Assembly: GCA_029262195.1 (NCBI GenBank)
Contig: JAJCZX010000014.1
Span: 62,001 to 126,000, forward strand
Direction of reading: 5' to 3'
Origin: Gemmatimonadota bacterium
GTDB lineage: Bacteria; Gemmatimonadota; Gemmatimonadetes; Gemmatimonadales; GWC2-71-9
DNA length: 64,000 nt
Both the position numbers and the translations under genes were made by a program. Of the stretch, positions 17,637 through 25,590 are shown piece after piece. The number at the start of each line of letters is the position of its first letter. The first letter of the stretch is position 1. The notes beneath the pieces are model-generated. The model saw nothing but the letters and a program-made list of their open reading frames with translations, ran no database searches and was not told where the DNA came from.

Positions 17637-18793
17637 ATAAAGTCATTGTGGGAAACCACGCCGTTTCGTGGGGAGTGAAACTTGCCCGCACCGAGGTGAT
17701 CTCGGCATACCCGATCACCCCCCAAACACAAATCGTCGAAGAGCTATCGGACATGTGCGCCCGGGGCGCCCTTAACGCACGCTTCATCAAAGTCGAATCG
17801 GAGCACTCCGCTATGGCTGCATGCATCGGAGCCTCCGCAGCGGGAGTACGGACGTTTACTGCCACGTCTTCACAAGGCCTGGCCCTGATGCACGAATTGC
17901 TCCATTGGGCAGGACTCGGCCGTCATCCCATCGTTATGGCCAACGTCAATCGAGCAATGGGCCCCGGATGGAATATCTGGACCGATCAAAACGACAGCCT
18001 GTCGCAGAGAGACACAGGATGGATCCAACTTTATTGTGAGACCAATCAGGAGGTATTGGACACGACGATTCAAGCCTTCAAGTTGGCAGAAGCCGTCAAC
18101 ATCCCGGTCATGATAATCCTCGACGCTTTCTTCCTGTCCCACACCTCGGAACCCGTAGATATTCCAGACCAGGTCACCGTCGACCGATTCCTTGCACAAC
18201 GCGAAACGTCAATCAAACTTGATGTCGCCGACCCGCACGCCTTTAACGCCCTGGTTCGGCCTGATGCATACATGGAGATGCGGAAAGATCAGCAGGATTG
18301 GATGCGCAGGGCCAAAACTGTGTATGCAGAAATTGAGACTGAGTGGAAGGCCCTTTTCGGGAGAGAATACGGCAAGATCGAGCCTTACCGAACGGACGAT
18401 GCGGAACTCATCCTGGTCACGTCAGGGACTGTAACGTCAACAACACGCCATGTCGTTGACCAAATGAGAGAGCGAGGAACGAGGGTGGGCCTGGTGAAGA
18501 TAAAGATGTTCCGCCCCTTCCCAACCGACGACATCCGCCGTGCGCTTTCCGGTGCGATCAAGGTGGCTGTCCTCGACAGAAACATCTCACCCGGCCGTAG
18601 CGGCATTTTCGCCGAGGAGATCCGTTCTGCCCTTTACAACATCCCAATGGACGATCGGCCGAAGATTTTCGGATACATAGTTGGCCTCGGGGGCAGAGAT
18701 GTCACTCCAGCAGTGATCGAAGACATCGTCGAACAGACACAGATCGCCACCCAACCAACTCGGGAAGACCTCTGGGTAGGAGTCAAGCCATGA
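17633..18793 (+). CDS. porA: 2-oxoacid:ferredoxin oxidoreductase, alpha subunit
   Basis: The alpha chain (386 residues) contributes the pyrimidine-side thiamine diphosphate domain. The motif [17 protein letters not shown] near residue 23 and the [31 protein letters not shown] region are typical of PorA/VorB chains. The start is the GTG at 17633, which overlaps the previous TGA in a GTGA and has GGGAGGG just upstream. The frame is open further upstream only inside the preceding gene. The C-terminal part (residues 250-380) is the transketolase C-terminal-like domain. Confidence 0.93.
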   Translation: MNKVIVGNHAVSWGVKLARTEVISAYPITPQTQIVEELSDMCARGALNARFIKVESEHSAMAACIGASAAGVRTFTATSSQGLALMHELLHWAGLGRHPIVMANVNRAMGPGWNIWTDQNDSLSQRDTGWIQLYCETNQEVLDTTIQAFKLAEAVNIPVMIILDAFFLSHTSEPVDIPDQVTVDRFLAQRETSIKLDVADPHAFNALVRPDAYMEMRKDQQDWMRRAKTVYAEIETEWKALFGREYGKIEPYRTDDAELILVTSGTVTSTTRHVVDQMRERGTRVGLVKIKMFRPFPTDDIRRALSGAIKVAVLDRNISPGRSGIFAEEIRSALYNIPMDDRPKIFGYIVGLGGRDVTPAVIEDIVEQTQIATQPTREDLWVGVKP

Positions 18794-19686
18794 GCCAGAC
18801 AATGATAAAGCACGAGATCCCGCGGAAGGAGTTTCTCTCGCCCGGGCATCTGGCCTGCCCTGGATGCGGCGGATCCATAGCCATGCGCACTGTGCTCAAG
18901 GGTCTCGGCGAAGATACCATGGTTGTGCTGCCCGCATGCTGTTGGTCGATAATCGCTGGCCCGTGGCCACAGTCTTCACTCAAAGTCCCGCTGTACCACA
19001 CCGCTTTTGAGACGGGTGGGGCTGTCGCGTCTGGTATAAAGGCTGCTCTAGAAGTGAGAGGTAACCATGAAACCACTGTTATGGCATGGGCGGGCGACGG
19101 TGGCACATTTGACATCGGGCTGCAAGCTTTGTCCGGCGCCGCGGAGCGGAACGAGGATATCATTTACTGTTGCTACGACAACGAAGCCTATATGAACACC
19201 GGGGTACAGCGTTCATCTTCGACGCCAGCCGGTGCGTGGACAACCACCACTCCGTCCGATCATCCCGAATCTCATCCGAAGAAAGACATTCTGTCGATCA
19301 TCGCAGCACACCGCGTTCCCTACGCGGCAACCGCTTCGGTCGCCTACCCGCAAGACCTACTCCAGAAGGTGAGAAGGGCCAAGAGCATCAGGGGCACCAA
19401 ATTCATCCACATACTATCCCCCTGCCCTCCGGGGTGGAAGCATCCGGATGAATCGACGGTAGACCTGGCTCGCCAGGCTGTTCAAAGTAGACTGTTTCCA
19501 TTGGTCGAGGTTGAAAACGGGCAAACCTGGCGATTCACCATGGATCACGAAGGCTACCCGATCGCCCCCTACATAAAGGCGCAGGGGCGGTTTCGGCAGC
19601 TGTCTAACCAGCAGATCGAGGATATCCAGCAGCAAATAAACGAACGGTGGACAGTCTGGGAAAACAGAGTGAAATACGGGACCTGA
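18790..19686 (+). CDS. porB: 2-oxoacid:ferredoxin oxidoreductase, beta subunit
   Basis: The 298-residue beta chain binds thiamine diphosphate and a [4Fe-4S] cluster. The TPP motif runs from AGDGGTFDIG to DNEAYMNTG near residue 125. Cluster ligands are visible as CPGCGG near residue 25, further Cys at about 51-52 (PACCW), and SPCPPGWK near residue 212. It overlaps porA by four bases and closes the operon. The gene on the other strand ends only seven bases downstream, with no obvious terminator in the gap. Confidence 0.94.
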   Translation: MSQTMIKHEIPRKEFLSPGHLACPGCGGSIAMRTVLKGLGEDTMVVLPACCWSIIAGPWPQSSLKVPLYHTAFETGGAVASGIKAALEVRGNHETTVMAWAGDGGTFDIGLQALSGAAERNEDIIYCCYDNEAYMNTGVQRSSSTPAGAWTTTTPSDHPESHPKKDILSIIAAHRVPYAATASVAYPQDLLQKVRRAKSIRGTKFIHILSPCPPGWKHPDESTVDLARQAVQSRLFPLVEVENGQTWRFTMDHEGYPIAPYIKAQGRFRQLSNQQIEDIQQQINERWTVWENRVKYGT

Positions 19687-19693
19687 ACGCCGA

Positions 19694-20587
19694 CTAAAGT
19701 ACTGCCTCCAGAGCGGCGGCTATTTCAGTGTCCAAGAATTCGAACCCTGCTTCCAGCAACAGGCGGGGTGTGACACGCGCGCTGGCGAGTCCGACCTCCT
19801 CTATTACTTCGCCGAAGACTAGTTGAGCCGCAAATTTCGGGACGCTCATCACAGCGGGTCGGTGCATCGCTCGCCCGAGCGCCTTCGCGAACTGTCTGTT
19901 GGTTACAGGATTCGGAGCAACCAGATTGATCGCACCCGACACGGCTTCGCCTTCAACAACAAATCGAAAGGCACGAACCACGTCGCGCAGAGTAATCCAC
20001 GACAACCACTGGGAGCCGTCGCCCAACCACCCACCTGTGCCAAGCTTGAAGGCGGGGATCATGGTCTCAAGCACGCCTCCGGCGGTGCTCAGGACAGGAC
20101 CAATTCGAGGGAGGACCACCCTTATTCCGGCCTCACTCGCTGAGGTGGTGGCCATCTCCCACTCCCGACACAATTCCGCGAGGAAACCCGACCCGGCACT
20201 CGACTGCTCGAACAACTCTTCATCTCCTCGGCTCCCGTAGTAACCCACGGCCGACCCACTCACGAACACAGATGGGGGTTCGTTCATACCAGCGATCGCC
20301 TCGGCCAGGAGGCCGGTCGAACGGAGCCGACTTTCCCAAAGTTCTTCTTTGAACGCCCGGGTCCACCTACGGGCATTAAGATTGGCGCCGGCCAGATTGA
20401 TTACAGCATCGACTCCGTCGAGCGCCTCCAACGGCGGGCCCTGGCCCGCAACCGGATCCCAGGAAAAACAATCCGGAGCCGACAGAGCCGACCGTCCAAG
20501 CCGCACCACCGAATGGCCGCCTTCTTCCAATTCCTTCCTCAAAGAAGAACCTATCATTCCCGAGGCGCCAGCTATCAATATCCTCAA
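19694..20587 (-). CDS. TIGR01777-family NAD-dependent epimerase (YfcH-like SDR protein)
   Basis: An atypical extended short-chain dehydrogenase. The Rossmann motif GASGMIGSSL is at the N-terminus, followed by the NLAGANLNARRW, VFVSGSAVGYYGSRGDE and LPRIGPVLSTAGG segments that define TIGR01777. The C-terminal DUF1731-like part has PNPVTNRQFAKALGR. Its physiological role is not known. I place the start at the TTG at 20587, because GAGG lies eight bases upstream and the protein then begins directly with the RILIAGASG strand. A GTG at 20617 would add ten residues but lies inside the first REP palindrome. Confidence 0.85.
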   Translation of the reverse strand: MRILIAGASGMIGSSLRKELEEGGHSVVRLGRSALSAPDCFSWDPVAGQGPPLEALDGVDAVINLAGANLNARRWTRAFKEELWESRLRSTGLLAEAIAGMNEPPSVFVSGSAVGYYGSRGDEELFEQSSAGSGFLAELCREWEMATTSASEAGIRVVLPRIGPVLSTAGGVLETMIPAFKLGTGGWLGDGSQWLSWITLRDVVRAFRFVVEGEAVSGAINLVAPNPVTNRQFAKALGRAMHRPAVMSVPKFAAQLVFGEVIEEVGLASARVTPRLLLEAGFEFLDTEIAAALEAVL

Positions 20588-20596
20588 ATCCGAATC

Positions 20597-20808
20597 CTCG
20601 AAACTCCGTGCGGGCACAGCATGCTGTGCCCCGACGATCTCATTTCCACACCAATCTCCGCCGCTACCTCGAAACTCCGTACGGGCACAGCATGCTGTGC
20701 CCCAACAATCTCAATTCACCCAATCTCCGCCGCTACCTCGAAACTCCGTACGGGCACAGCATGCTGTGCCCCAACAATCTCATTTCCACGCCAATCTCCA
20801 CCAGCAAT
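20597..20808. repeat. Three tandem REP-like units with a perfect 20-base palindrome
   Basis: Three copies of a 69-71 base unit begin at 20597, 20668 and 20737. Each contains the palindrome GGGCACAGCATGCTGTGCCC (20612-20631, 20683-20702, 20752-20771). The flanks are also conserved: CTCGAAACTCCGT before and ACAATCTCA-type sequence after. Copies 2 and 3 agree best, while copy 1 differs at several flank positions. The array lies between the epimerase start and the 3' end of a RAYT transposase gene, as expected for REP sequences near their cognate transposase. Confidence 0.88.
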
Positions 20809-20809
20809 C

Positions 20810-21370
20810 TTAAATCATCCAATCTTCGAGACCATACTCTGGCCCCTCTTCACGCACCCTGCCTGATTTTCGGGCCAGGCGATCGGATTCCCACTTTTCA
20901 GGATTCCTCGCTATATAGCTTTGAATCCGACGCAACTCAGCTTCGTCCCGAACAACATGCTCCCAGTAACCTCGCTGCCAGACTTTCGCTCCAATAGTAT
21001 TTCTGGTGCGGTTAACGCCGCGGGTGATCGCAGATTTCAGCGAACGCACAACCGTCGGAATCGAACCGGGCACCGCTGTCCCGAACCGCCGAATCACATT
21101 GGCTGCTACCATTGGATCATCCCGAATAACAACAATCCCATGGATGTGATTCGGCATTACCACGAATTCGTCGAGTTGTAACTTGGGAAAGTGCTCCGGG
21201 AGAGCATACCAGCATTGCAGAGCTATGCGCCCCGGTCCGTGGAGTTTCATTCGGCCCTGCTCAACGCGACCAAAAAGCCACTCCCGTTTGTGCGTACACA
21301 TCGTCAGAAAATATGCTCCGGGCGCTGTGTAACAATGCCCCTTCAACCGGATCGACCTACGATTGCGCAT
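20810..21370 (-). CDS. REP-associated tyrosine transposase (RAYT, Y1_Tnp/IS200-like)
   Basis: This single-domain HUH nuclease relates to IS200/IS605 TnpA and in known cases recognises REP palindromes. The HUH motif is VMPNHIHGIVVI (H75 and H77), and the catalytic Tyr is most likely Y135 in WQRGYWEHVVRDE. The N-terminal YFLTMCTHKREWLFG and C-terminal RIQSYIARNPEKW segments match the family. With ATG at 21370 it has 186 residues; a GTG at 21385 would add five. It is intact, and lies directly beside three REP units and 90 bases downstream of ssrA. RAYTs are usually single-copy domesticated genes rather than active insertion sequences. Confidence 0.92.
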   Translation of the reverse strand: MRNRRSIRLKGHCYTAPGAYFLTMCTHKREWLFGRVEQGRMKLHGPGRIALQCWYALPEHFPKLQLDEFVVMPNHIHGIVVIRDDPMVAANVIRRFGTAVPGSIPTVVRSLKSAITRGVNRTRNTIGAKVWQRGYWEHVVRDEAELRRIQSYIARNPEKWESDRLARKSGRVREEGPEYGLEDWMI

Positions 21371-21401
21371 GTTGCTACCTACCACGTCTACCTCCCAAAA
21401 C

Positions 21402-21456
21402 CAAAAAGAAAACGGACCACCCGGTCAGAGGACCCCGAATCAGCCCGTTTTCTTTT
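21402..21456 (-). terminator. Rho-independent terminator of ssrA
   Basis: On the minus strand, AAAAGAAAACGG (21445-21456) pairs with CCGTTTTCTTTT (21404-21415) over 12 bases. The intervening 29 bases can form an inner GC-rich hairpin. The descending arm runs into a T-rich tail (TTTTCTTTTTGGTTTT). It begins four bases after the mature tmRNA 3' end, as expected for its terminator. Confidence 0.75.
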
Positions 21457-21459
21457 CGA

Positions 21460-21818
21460 TGGAGGCGCGGGGATTCGAACCCCGGTCCGAACATCGATCC
21501 GAAACCGCCTCTACGTGCGTAGGTTGCGATTAAGGTCTCCACCGAATGGCCCGCAACCGGCCGGCCGGTGAACAAGCCTTCTTAAAAATCTCGCCGACCG
21601 CGCGAAGGCGACACGGTCAGCCAGCTCGAATTATTGATACCCCTGGGGATGGCTCAAGCAACCATCGTCCGGAGCAGGTGCTTCAAGCGTTAAGCTTAAG
21701 CAGCCAATGCCATTTCATTGTTGGCAATTATAATTTCTCGATCGGTATTAACCAGGTAACCGAGAACCCTGGGCACGCAGCAATCACATCACAAAGCCCG
21801 TCGAAACCAGTCGCCCCC
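21460..21818 (-). ncRNA. ssrA: Transfer-messenger RNA (tmRNA)
   Basis: tmRNA rescues stalled ribosomes and tags the nascent protein for proteolysis. The 5' end GGGGGCGACTGGTTTCGACG (from 21818) and the 3' end, with a TTCGAAT T-loop closed by a CGGGG/CCCCG stem, form the tRNA-like domain. The acceptor stem is GGGGGCG with CGCCTCC and one G-U pair. The 3' CCA is not encoded. The tag frame in the middle (21688-21717) reads ANNEMALAA followed by TAA, matching the bacterial consensus that ends in ALAA. The total length of 359 bases is normal. Confidence 0.96.
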
Positions 21819-21828
21819 TCACTTCCTT

Positions 21829-21856
21829 AAGATAGCGGAACCCTGAGCGCGGTCAA
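21829..21856 (-). promoter_or_regulatory. Sigma-70-like promoter of ssrA
   Basis: TTGACC (21851-21856) and TATCTT (21829-21834) are separated by 16 bases, with the mature tmRNA start ten bases downstream of the -10 box. The -35 box matches consensus at five of six positions. The promoter lies in the narrow gap just after the diguanylate cyclase stop codon. Confidence 0.55.
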
Positions 21857-21859
21857 AGG

Positions 21860-23284
21860 TCACGCAGATTCAACCCGATTGCGTCCCCGCTCTTTGGCGC
21901 GGTAAAGAGCCGCATCAGCGGTGGTCGCGAGATTCGCCACCTGGGACACCGAACCCGGACAGGTTGCTACGCCAATTGAACAGGTAAGCTTGATTTCAGA
22001 ACCGGCCCATTCCCAGGGATTTCCTTCCACGGCTCCACGGATGGTTTCCGCTACCTCTGCAGCCTTTTCTCCAGGAGCACCCGGCAGCCAGACGGCAAAC
22101 TCTTCACCACCCACACGGGCAACCATATCCCGTTCCCTTCCCAGATTGCCGAGGAGCACCTTACTGACATGTTGAAGTGCGGAATCGCCCGCCGCGTGCC
22201 CGAAGGTATCGTTCACACGCTTGAAGTGGTCCAGGTCCAGGGCCAGCATGGCACATGGCTCATCGGCATGAGTGGATGTCGCCCGTTCAAGAGCCCTGCG
22301 ATTCGGTAGCCCCGTCAACTCATCCGTCATCGCGCGTTTTTCGGCTGCTCTTATCGCGGCGGCACTGGCCATTCTGGGCCCGGCATCAATTGCCAACCAC
22401 ATCACTCGCTCACGCAAACCGGGGTCAAGGCTTTCAATGGGACCGAAAACCACGAGAGCGCCGATTCCTTCACGACCATCGCGAAGCGGGTATGCCGTTC
22501 CCCGCTCCTCTCCTTTGCGTCGGTCAGAGACCTCTTGTCCGTACAGCTCCTTAGCAGAGTCACCTACCACCGGCGCATCTCCCGAGCAAGCCCGCCCAAT
22601 CGCCGAATCGGTGGTAATGTTCCGATCGAGTAGTCGCTTGTCGACTCCGTGAGAAACTGCCTCCACCCGCGCCGTCTTGGTGGTGATGTCTCTAACTATC
22701 ACGGCCGTCGGTCGGTCGCAAAGGGCTGATGCAGCCTCGCACAGGGCGAGCGCCAACCCTTCGACCGACTCGCTTAAGATCGACGCGGATTCACTATCGC
22801 GAGCTCGCAAACGATTGTCAGAGTGTACCTGCTGAACCCTGAGGCCCGCGACTATTCGTCTCAGATCTACGACGATCTGGTCTATTTCGTCGTCAGTATA
22901 CGCTTCCTTTTCTCTTGCAATCGAAGCGCCAATCTTTCCGTCACCGACAGCGACCACAAACTCGCCTTCTTTGGCGATGTGCATTCGACCATCGCCGAGA
23001 GCAAGCCTGGCAACGGACGTAGCCTTGTCAACCAATTCCGGGCTCGGTCGCGGAGTCTTGTTTGCAACAACGGGTTCTTCTCTGTCGGCTACGCTGCACG
23101 CGACGTCCGCGCCCACCGCTCGCCTTAGAAGGTCCAGAGTATGGTGAAGGTCGGCCGGAGCCCCTCGTGCATACCGACGACGGCGGTTGTGGTTGGTCCA
23201 TAACCAGACAACGATGCCCCCTCCAATTGCTCCGAGGACAAATTCCACAATAGCGACTATATGTGCTGCGGTTGTTGGGATCAT
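21860..23284 (-). CDS. Membrane-anchored diguanylate cyclase with GAF-like sensor domain
   Basis: The protein (474 residues) makes cyclic di-GMP. One transmembrane helix lies at about residues 8-30, followed by a cytoplasmic region whose middle part (about 150-290) looks like a GAF sensor. The GGDEF domain starts with MTDELTGLPNRRALE. Its active-site signature is GGEEF at 392-396, a catalytically competent variant. An inhibitory I-site RxxD (RERD, 383-386) lies five residues before it, so product inhibition is likely. Its ATG overlaps the larB stop, making it the last gene of a dusB-larB-cyclase operon. Confidence 0.92.
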   Translation of the reverse strand: MIPTTAAHIVAIVEFVLGAIGGGIVVWLWTNHNRRRRYARGAPADLHHTLDLLRRAVGADVACSVADREEPVVANKTPRPSPELVDKATSVARLALGDGRMHIAKEGEFVVAVGDGKIGASIAREKEAYTDDEIDQIVVDLRRIVAGLRVQQVHSDNRLRARDSESASILSESVEGLALALCEAASALCDRPTAVIVRDITTKTARVEAVSHGVDKRLLDRNITTDSAIGRACSGDAPVVGDSAKELYGQEVSDRRKGEERGTAYPLRDGREGIGALVVFGPIESLDPGLRERVMWLAIDAGPRMASAAAIRAAEKRAMTDELTGLPNRRALERATSTHADEPCAMLALDLDHFKRVNDTFGHAAGDSALQHVSKVLLGNLGRERDMVARVGGEEFAVWLPGAPGEKAAEVAETIRGAVEGNPWEWAGSEIKLTCSIGVATCPGSVSQVANLATTADAALYRAKERGRNRVESA

Positions 23285-24036
23285 AAGAGATGGTTCACTC
23301 TGGATGCCGCCATCGCGGCCCCAAATCCGTTGTCAATATTAACCACGCACACTCCTGAGGCGCATGAATTCAACATAGATAGTAGCGCCGCCAACCCACC
23401 AAAAGACGCACCGTAGCCGACGCTGGTCGGCACCGCGACGACGGGAGCCGACACCATTCCTCCAACAACGCTGGCCAGTGCCCCATCCATCCCTGCCACT
23501 ACCACTATGACCGACGCACTCCACAACTCCTCTCGTTTGCTTAACAGGCGATGGATCCCCGCCACACCCACGTCATTGATGGCATCAACCTCATTACCCA
23601 TAGCCCGCGCCACTACTACCGCTTCCTCCGCAACGGGCAGATCACTGGTACCTGCACACACCACCAATATCCGCCCTTTTCCAGTTATCGCCAGTCCCCC
23701 CGGCGGAGGCATAAAGCAGGTCCTCGCCAATTCATTGACTTCAACGCGCTCGAATTCAGCGCGGAGAGCATCAATCGCTTCCACAAAGGCCCGTGTCACG
23801 AGAAAAGAGTCACTGGCTTTGCTCAGTGATCGACAAATGGCAACAACTTGCTCCACAGTCTTCCCCTCGCAAAGCACCACCTCCGGATTTCCCTGGAACA
23901 GGGCGCGTGCGTGATCAACCTGAGCGAATCCGATGTCTTCGATCGGCAGCGACCGGAGACGCTCCAACGCCCCGTCAGAGTCTATTTCTCCTTTCGCCAC
24001 TCCATCGAGAATGGCCTTGATATCAGATAGATTCAA
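23281..24036 (-). CDS. larB: LarB-like nickel-pincer cofactor biosynthesis protein (AIR carboxylase-related)
   Basis: The 251-residue length and the C-terminal PurE-like half match LarB: a VVCAGTSDLPVAEEA strand, VVVAGMDGALASVVGGM and the VPTSVGYGASFGG loop ending in NIDNGFGAA. LarB carboxylates and hydrolyses nicotinic acid adenine dinucleotide as the first step to the nickel-pincer nucleotide of lactate racemase. The partner genes larC and larE are not in the window, so the role rests on family membership. It overlaps dusB upstream and the diguanylate cyclase downstream by four bases each. Confidence 0.87.
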   Translation of the reverse strand: MNLSDIKAILDGVAKGEIDSDGALERLRSLPIEDIGFAQVDHARALFQGNPEVVLCEGKTVEQVVAICRSLSKASDSFLVTRAFVEAIDALRAEFERVEVNELARTCFMPPPGGLAITGKGRILVVCAGTSDLPVAEEAVVVARAMGNEVDAINDVGVAGIHRLLSKREELWSASVIVVVAGMDGALASVVGGMVSAPVVAVPTSVGYGASFGGLAALLSMLNSCASGVCVVNIDNGFGAAMAASRVNHLL

Positions 24037-25016
24037 ACTCCGGCGCTCTCCATCTCCAGGTATTCATCAAGGACGTCAACGGCCTCGGCGATCGACTCGA
24101 CCTTGAAAAGCCTCCCACGCAATTCCGTCGAGCTTCTTAAACCTCTCGTATACCATCCGAGGTGTTTTCTGAACTCCAGGGCGACCCGCCGCGTATCCCC
24201 GCTTGTTTCAACAATGAGACGAGCGTGCTCCCGGGCGACGTCAAAACGTGCCGCAGCCCCCGGTGTCTCCTCCGGTTCTTCCCCTGATAAAAGCGCCCGT
24301 ACCTGCCTAAAAATCCATGGTTGTCCAAAAGAGCCCCTCGCAACCATGATCCCTGCGCACCCGGTGTGCGCAAGCATCGCCACAGCGTCCTCCGCCACTT
24401 TGATATCGCCGTTGCCCACCACGGGAATGTCCAGCGCATCGACCACACGGGCGATATCATCCCAATTGGCATCTCCCCGATACATTTGAGCCCGGGTTCG
24501 TGGATGAAGCGTCAGAACCTCGGCTCCTGCGTCCTGGCATCGCAGCGCGATCGCCACCGGGTCCCTTGAGGCTTCATCCCAGCCTGAGCGAATTTTCACC
24601 GTAACCGGGAGATTGGTCGCAGCCTTCACGGCCCTGATTACCGACTCGACCAATCCAAGGTCCTGGAGGCAACCAGAACCACCGTTACGTCGCACCACTT
24701 TCTTCACCGGGCACCCGAAATTGATGTCGATGAAATCCGGTCCGTAATGCTCGCCGACCAGTCTAGCGGCTTCGGCCATCGTCTCGGGATCGGCTCCATA
24801 AAGTTGCGTTCCGATAGGCCGTTCGCCTTCAGTGAAATGGGCTCCGTCGTGGACGTTCTTTATTCCCCGTCGCAGCCCCTCGCTGGAAAGAAACTCTGAC
24901 ACAACGACATCGGCACCGAACGACCGACAAAGCAATCGAAACGGGGATTCGGAGATACCGGCCATCGGAGCCAGGTAGAGAGGTGTCTCGTAGGGTGTTG
25001 TCACGGGGAAGCGCAT
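24033..25016 (-). CDS. dusB: tRNA-dihydrouridine synthase (DusB-like)
   Basis: An FMN-dependent TIM barrel that reduces uridines in tRNA D-loops. The N-terminal LAPMAGISESPFR binds FMN. The catalytic Cys is in DINFGCPVKKVV near residue 100, and VGNGDIKVAEDA and MVARGSFGQPWIF complete the FMN phosphate site. The PVKK wording fits the DusB branch. It is the first gene of the dusB-larB-cyclase operon, and divergent from the PTS EIIA gene 108 bases away. The ATG is the only sensible start. Confidence 0.94.
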   Translation of the reverse strand: MRFPVTTPYETPLYLAPMAGISESPFRLLCRSFGADVVVSEFLSSEGLRRGIKNVHDGAHFTEGERPIGTQLYGADPETMAEAARLVGEHYGPDFIDINFGCPVKKVVRRNGGSGCLQDLGLVESVIRAVKAATNLPVTVKIRSGWDEASRDPVAIALRCQDAGAEVLTLHPRTRAQMYRGDANWDDIARVVDALDIPVVGNGDIKVAEDAVAMLAHTGCAGIMVARGSFGQPWIFRQVRALLSGEEPEETPGAAARFDVAREHARLIVETSGDTRRVALEFRKHLGWYTRGLRSSTELRGRLFKVESIAEAVDVLDEYLEMESAGV

Positions 25017-25062
25017 CAGCGAAAATAACCCAGAGGGAGGTCCACGGGCAACACGATTCCAA

Positions 25063-25091
25063 TTGACAGCACGGCGGTCTCAAGATTACGT
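25063..25091 (+). promoter_or_regulatory. Possible promoter for the EIIA gene
   Basis: A perfect TTGACA (25063-25068) is followed after 17 bases by TTACGT (25086-25091), a poor -10 match. It lies 34 bases upstream of the EIIA start in the dusB divergent region. It is reported mainly for the exact -35 box. Confidence 0.3.
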
Positions 25092-25124
25092 TTCGCCTCC
25101 ACATTCCGATCCAAGAACCTGCCT

Positions 25125-25577
25125 ATGCGCCTGCTTGATTTTTTTTCTGAGGATGCTGTGAACCTGGACCTGCAAGGGTCCTCAAAGGACGATATCCTTC
25201 TCGACCTGATTGCCCAGCTTGGCCTGGACGACGAGGCGGAAGCAAAACTGCACAAAATGCTCAAACGCCGAGAGAATCTCGGTTCAACGGGAATCGGCAA
25301 AGGAATCGCAATTCCCCACTGCCGATCGAATGTAGTCGATTCTTTGCGCGTCGCGTTTGGAAGAAAAAAAGAAGGCGTGGAGTTCAGGGCGATTGATAAC
25401 AAACCCGTATTCAATTTCTTCTTGATCGTCGCCCCGCCGCTGGAAGTTTCCAATCAATATTTGCCGGTACTCGGCAAGATCGCCCAGTTCGCCAAGGAAT
25501 CCGATATAAACGACGAGTTGGAAAAACTGACCGAACCCGGACAATTCCTGAAACTGCTACAGAAAAGAAGCTCCTGA
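25125..25577 (+). CDS. PTS EIIA-type (fructose/nitrogen, PtsN-like) phosphotransfer protein
   Basis: A stand-alone type-2 EIIA domain of 150 residues. The phosphorylated His is H65 in GIGKGIAIPHCRS. The rest of the fold is visible as LDLIAQLGLDD at the start and the FNFFLIVAPP strand near residue 105. No permease EIIBC, HPr or EI gene is nearby, so a regulatory PtsN-like role is more likely than sugar uptake. It converges on lysA with a gap of 13 bases. Confidence 0.88.
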   Translation: MRLLDFFSEDAVNLDLQGSSKDDILLDLIAQLGLDDEAEAKLHKMLKRRENLGSTGIGKGIAIPHCRSNVVDSLRVAFGRKKEGVEFRAIDNKPVFNFFLIVAPPLEVSNQYLPVLGKIAQFAKESDINDELEKLTEPGQFLKLLQKRSS

Positions 25578-25590
25578 TTCGGCCGAGAAT

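Noticed and set aside
20597..20808. CRISPR-like array
   Set aside because: Only three units, the palindrome is 20 bases and the spacers are themselves conserved between units, so this is a REP array and not a CRISPR.
20349..20866. Overlapping + strand frames rich in repeated RAQHAVPQQS-type peptides
   Set aside because: They are translations of the REP palindromes and the antisense of the epimerase gene, with no start signal or homology.
21460..21520. tRNA gene suggested by the GATTCGAACCCC T-loop
   Set aside because: No anticodon arm fits; the tag frame and the 5' GGGGGCG pairing show it is the 3' end of tmRNA.
23281..24036. PurE (N5-CAIR mutase) as the identity of the LarB gene
   Set aside because: The length of 251 residues and the N-terminal half do not fit PurE, which is about 160-170 residues.
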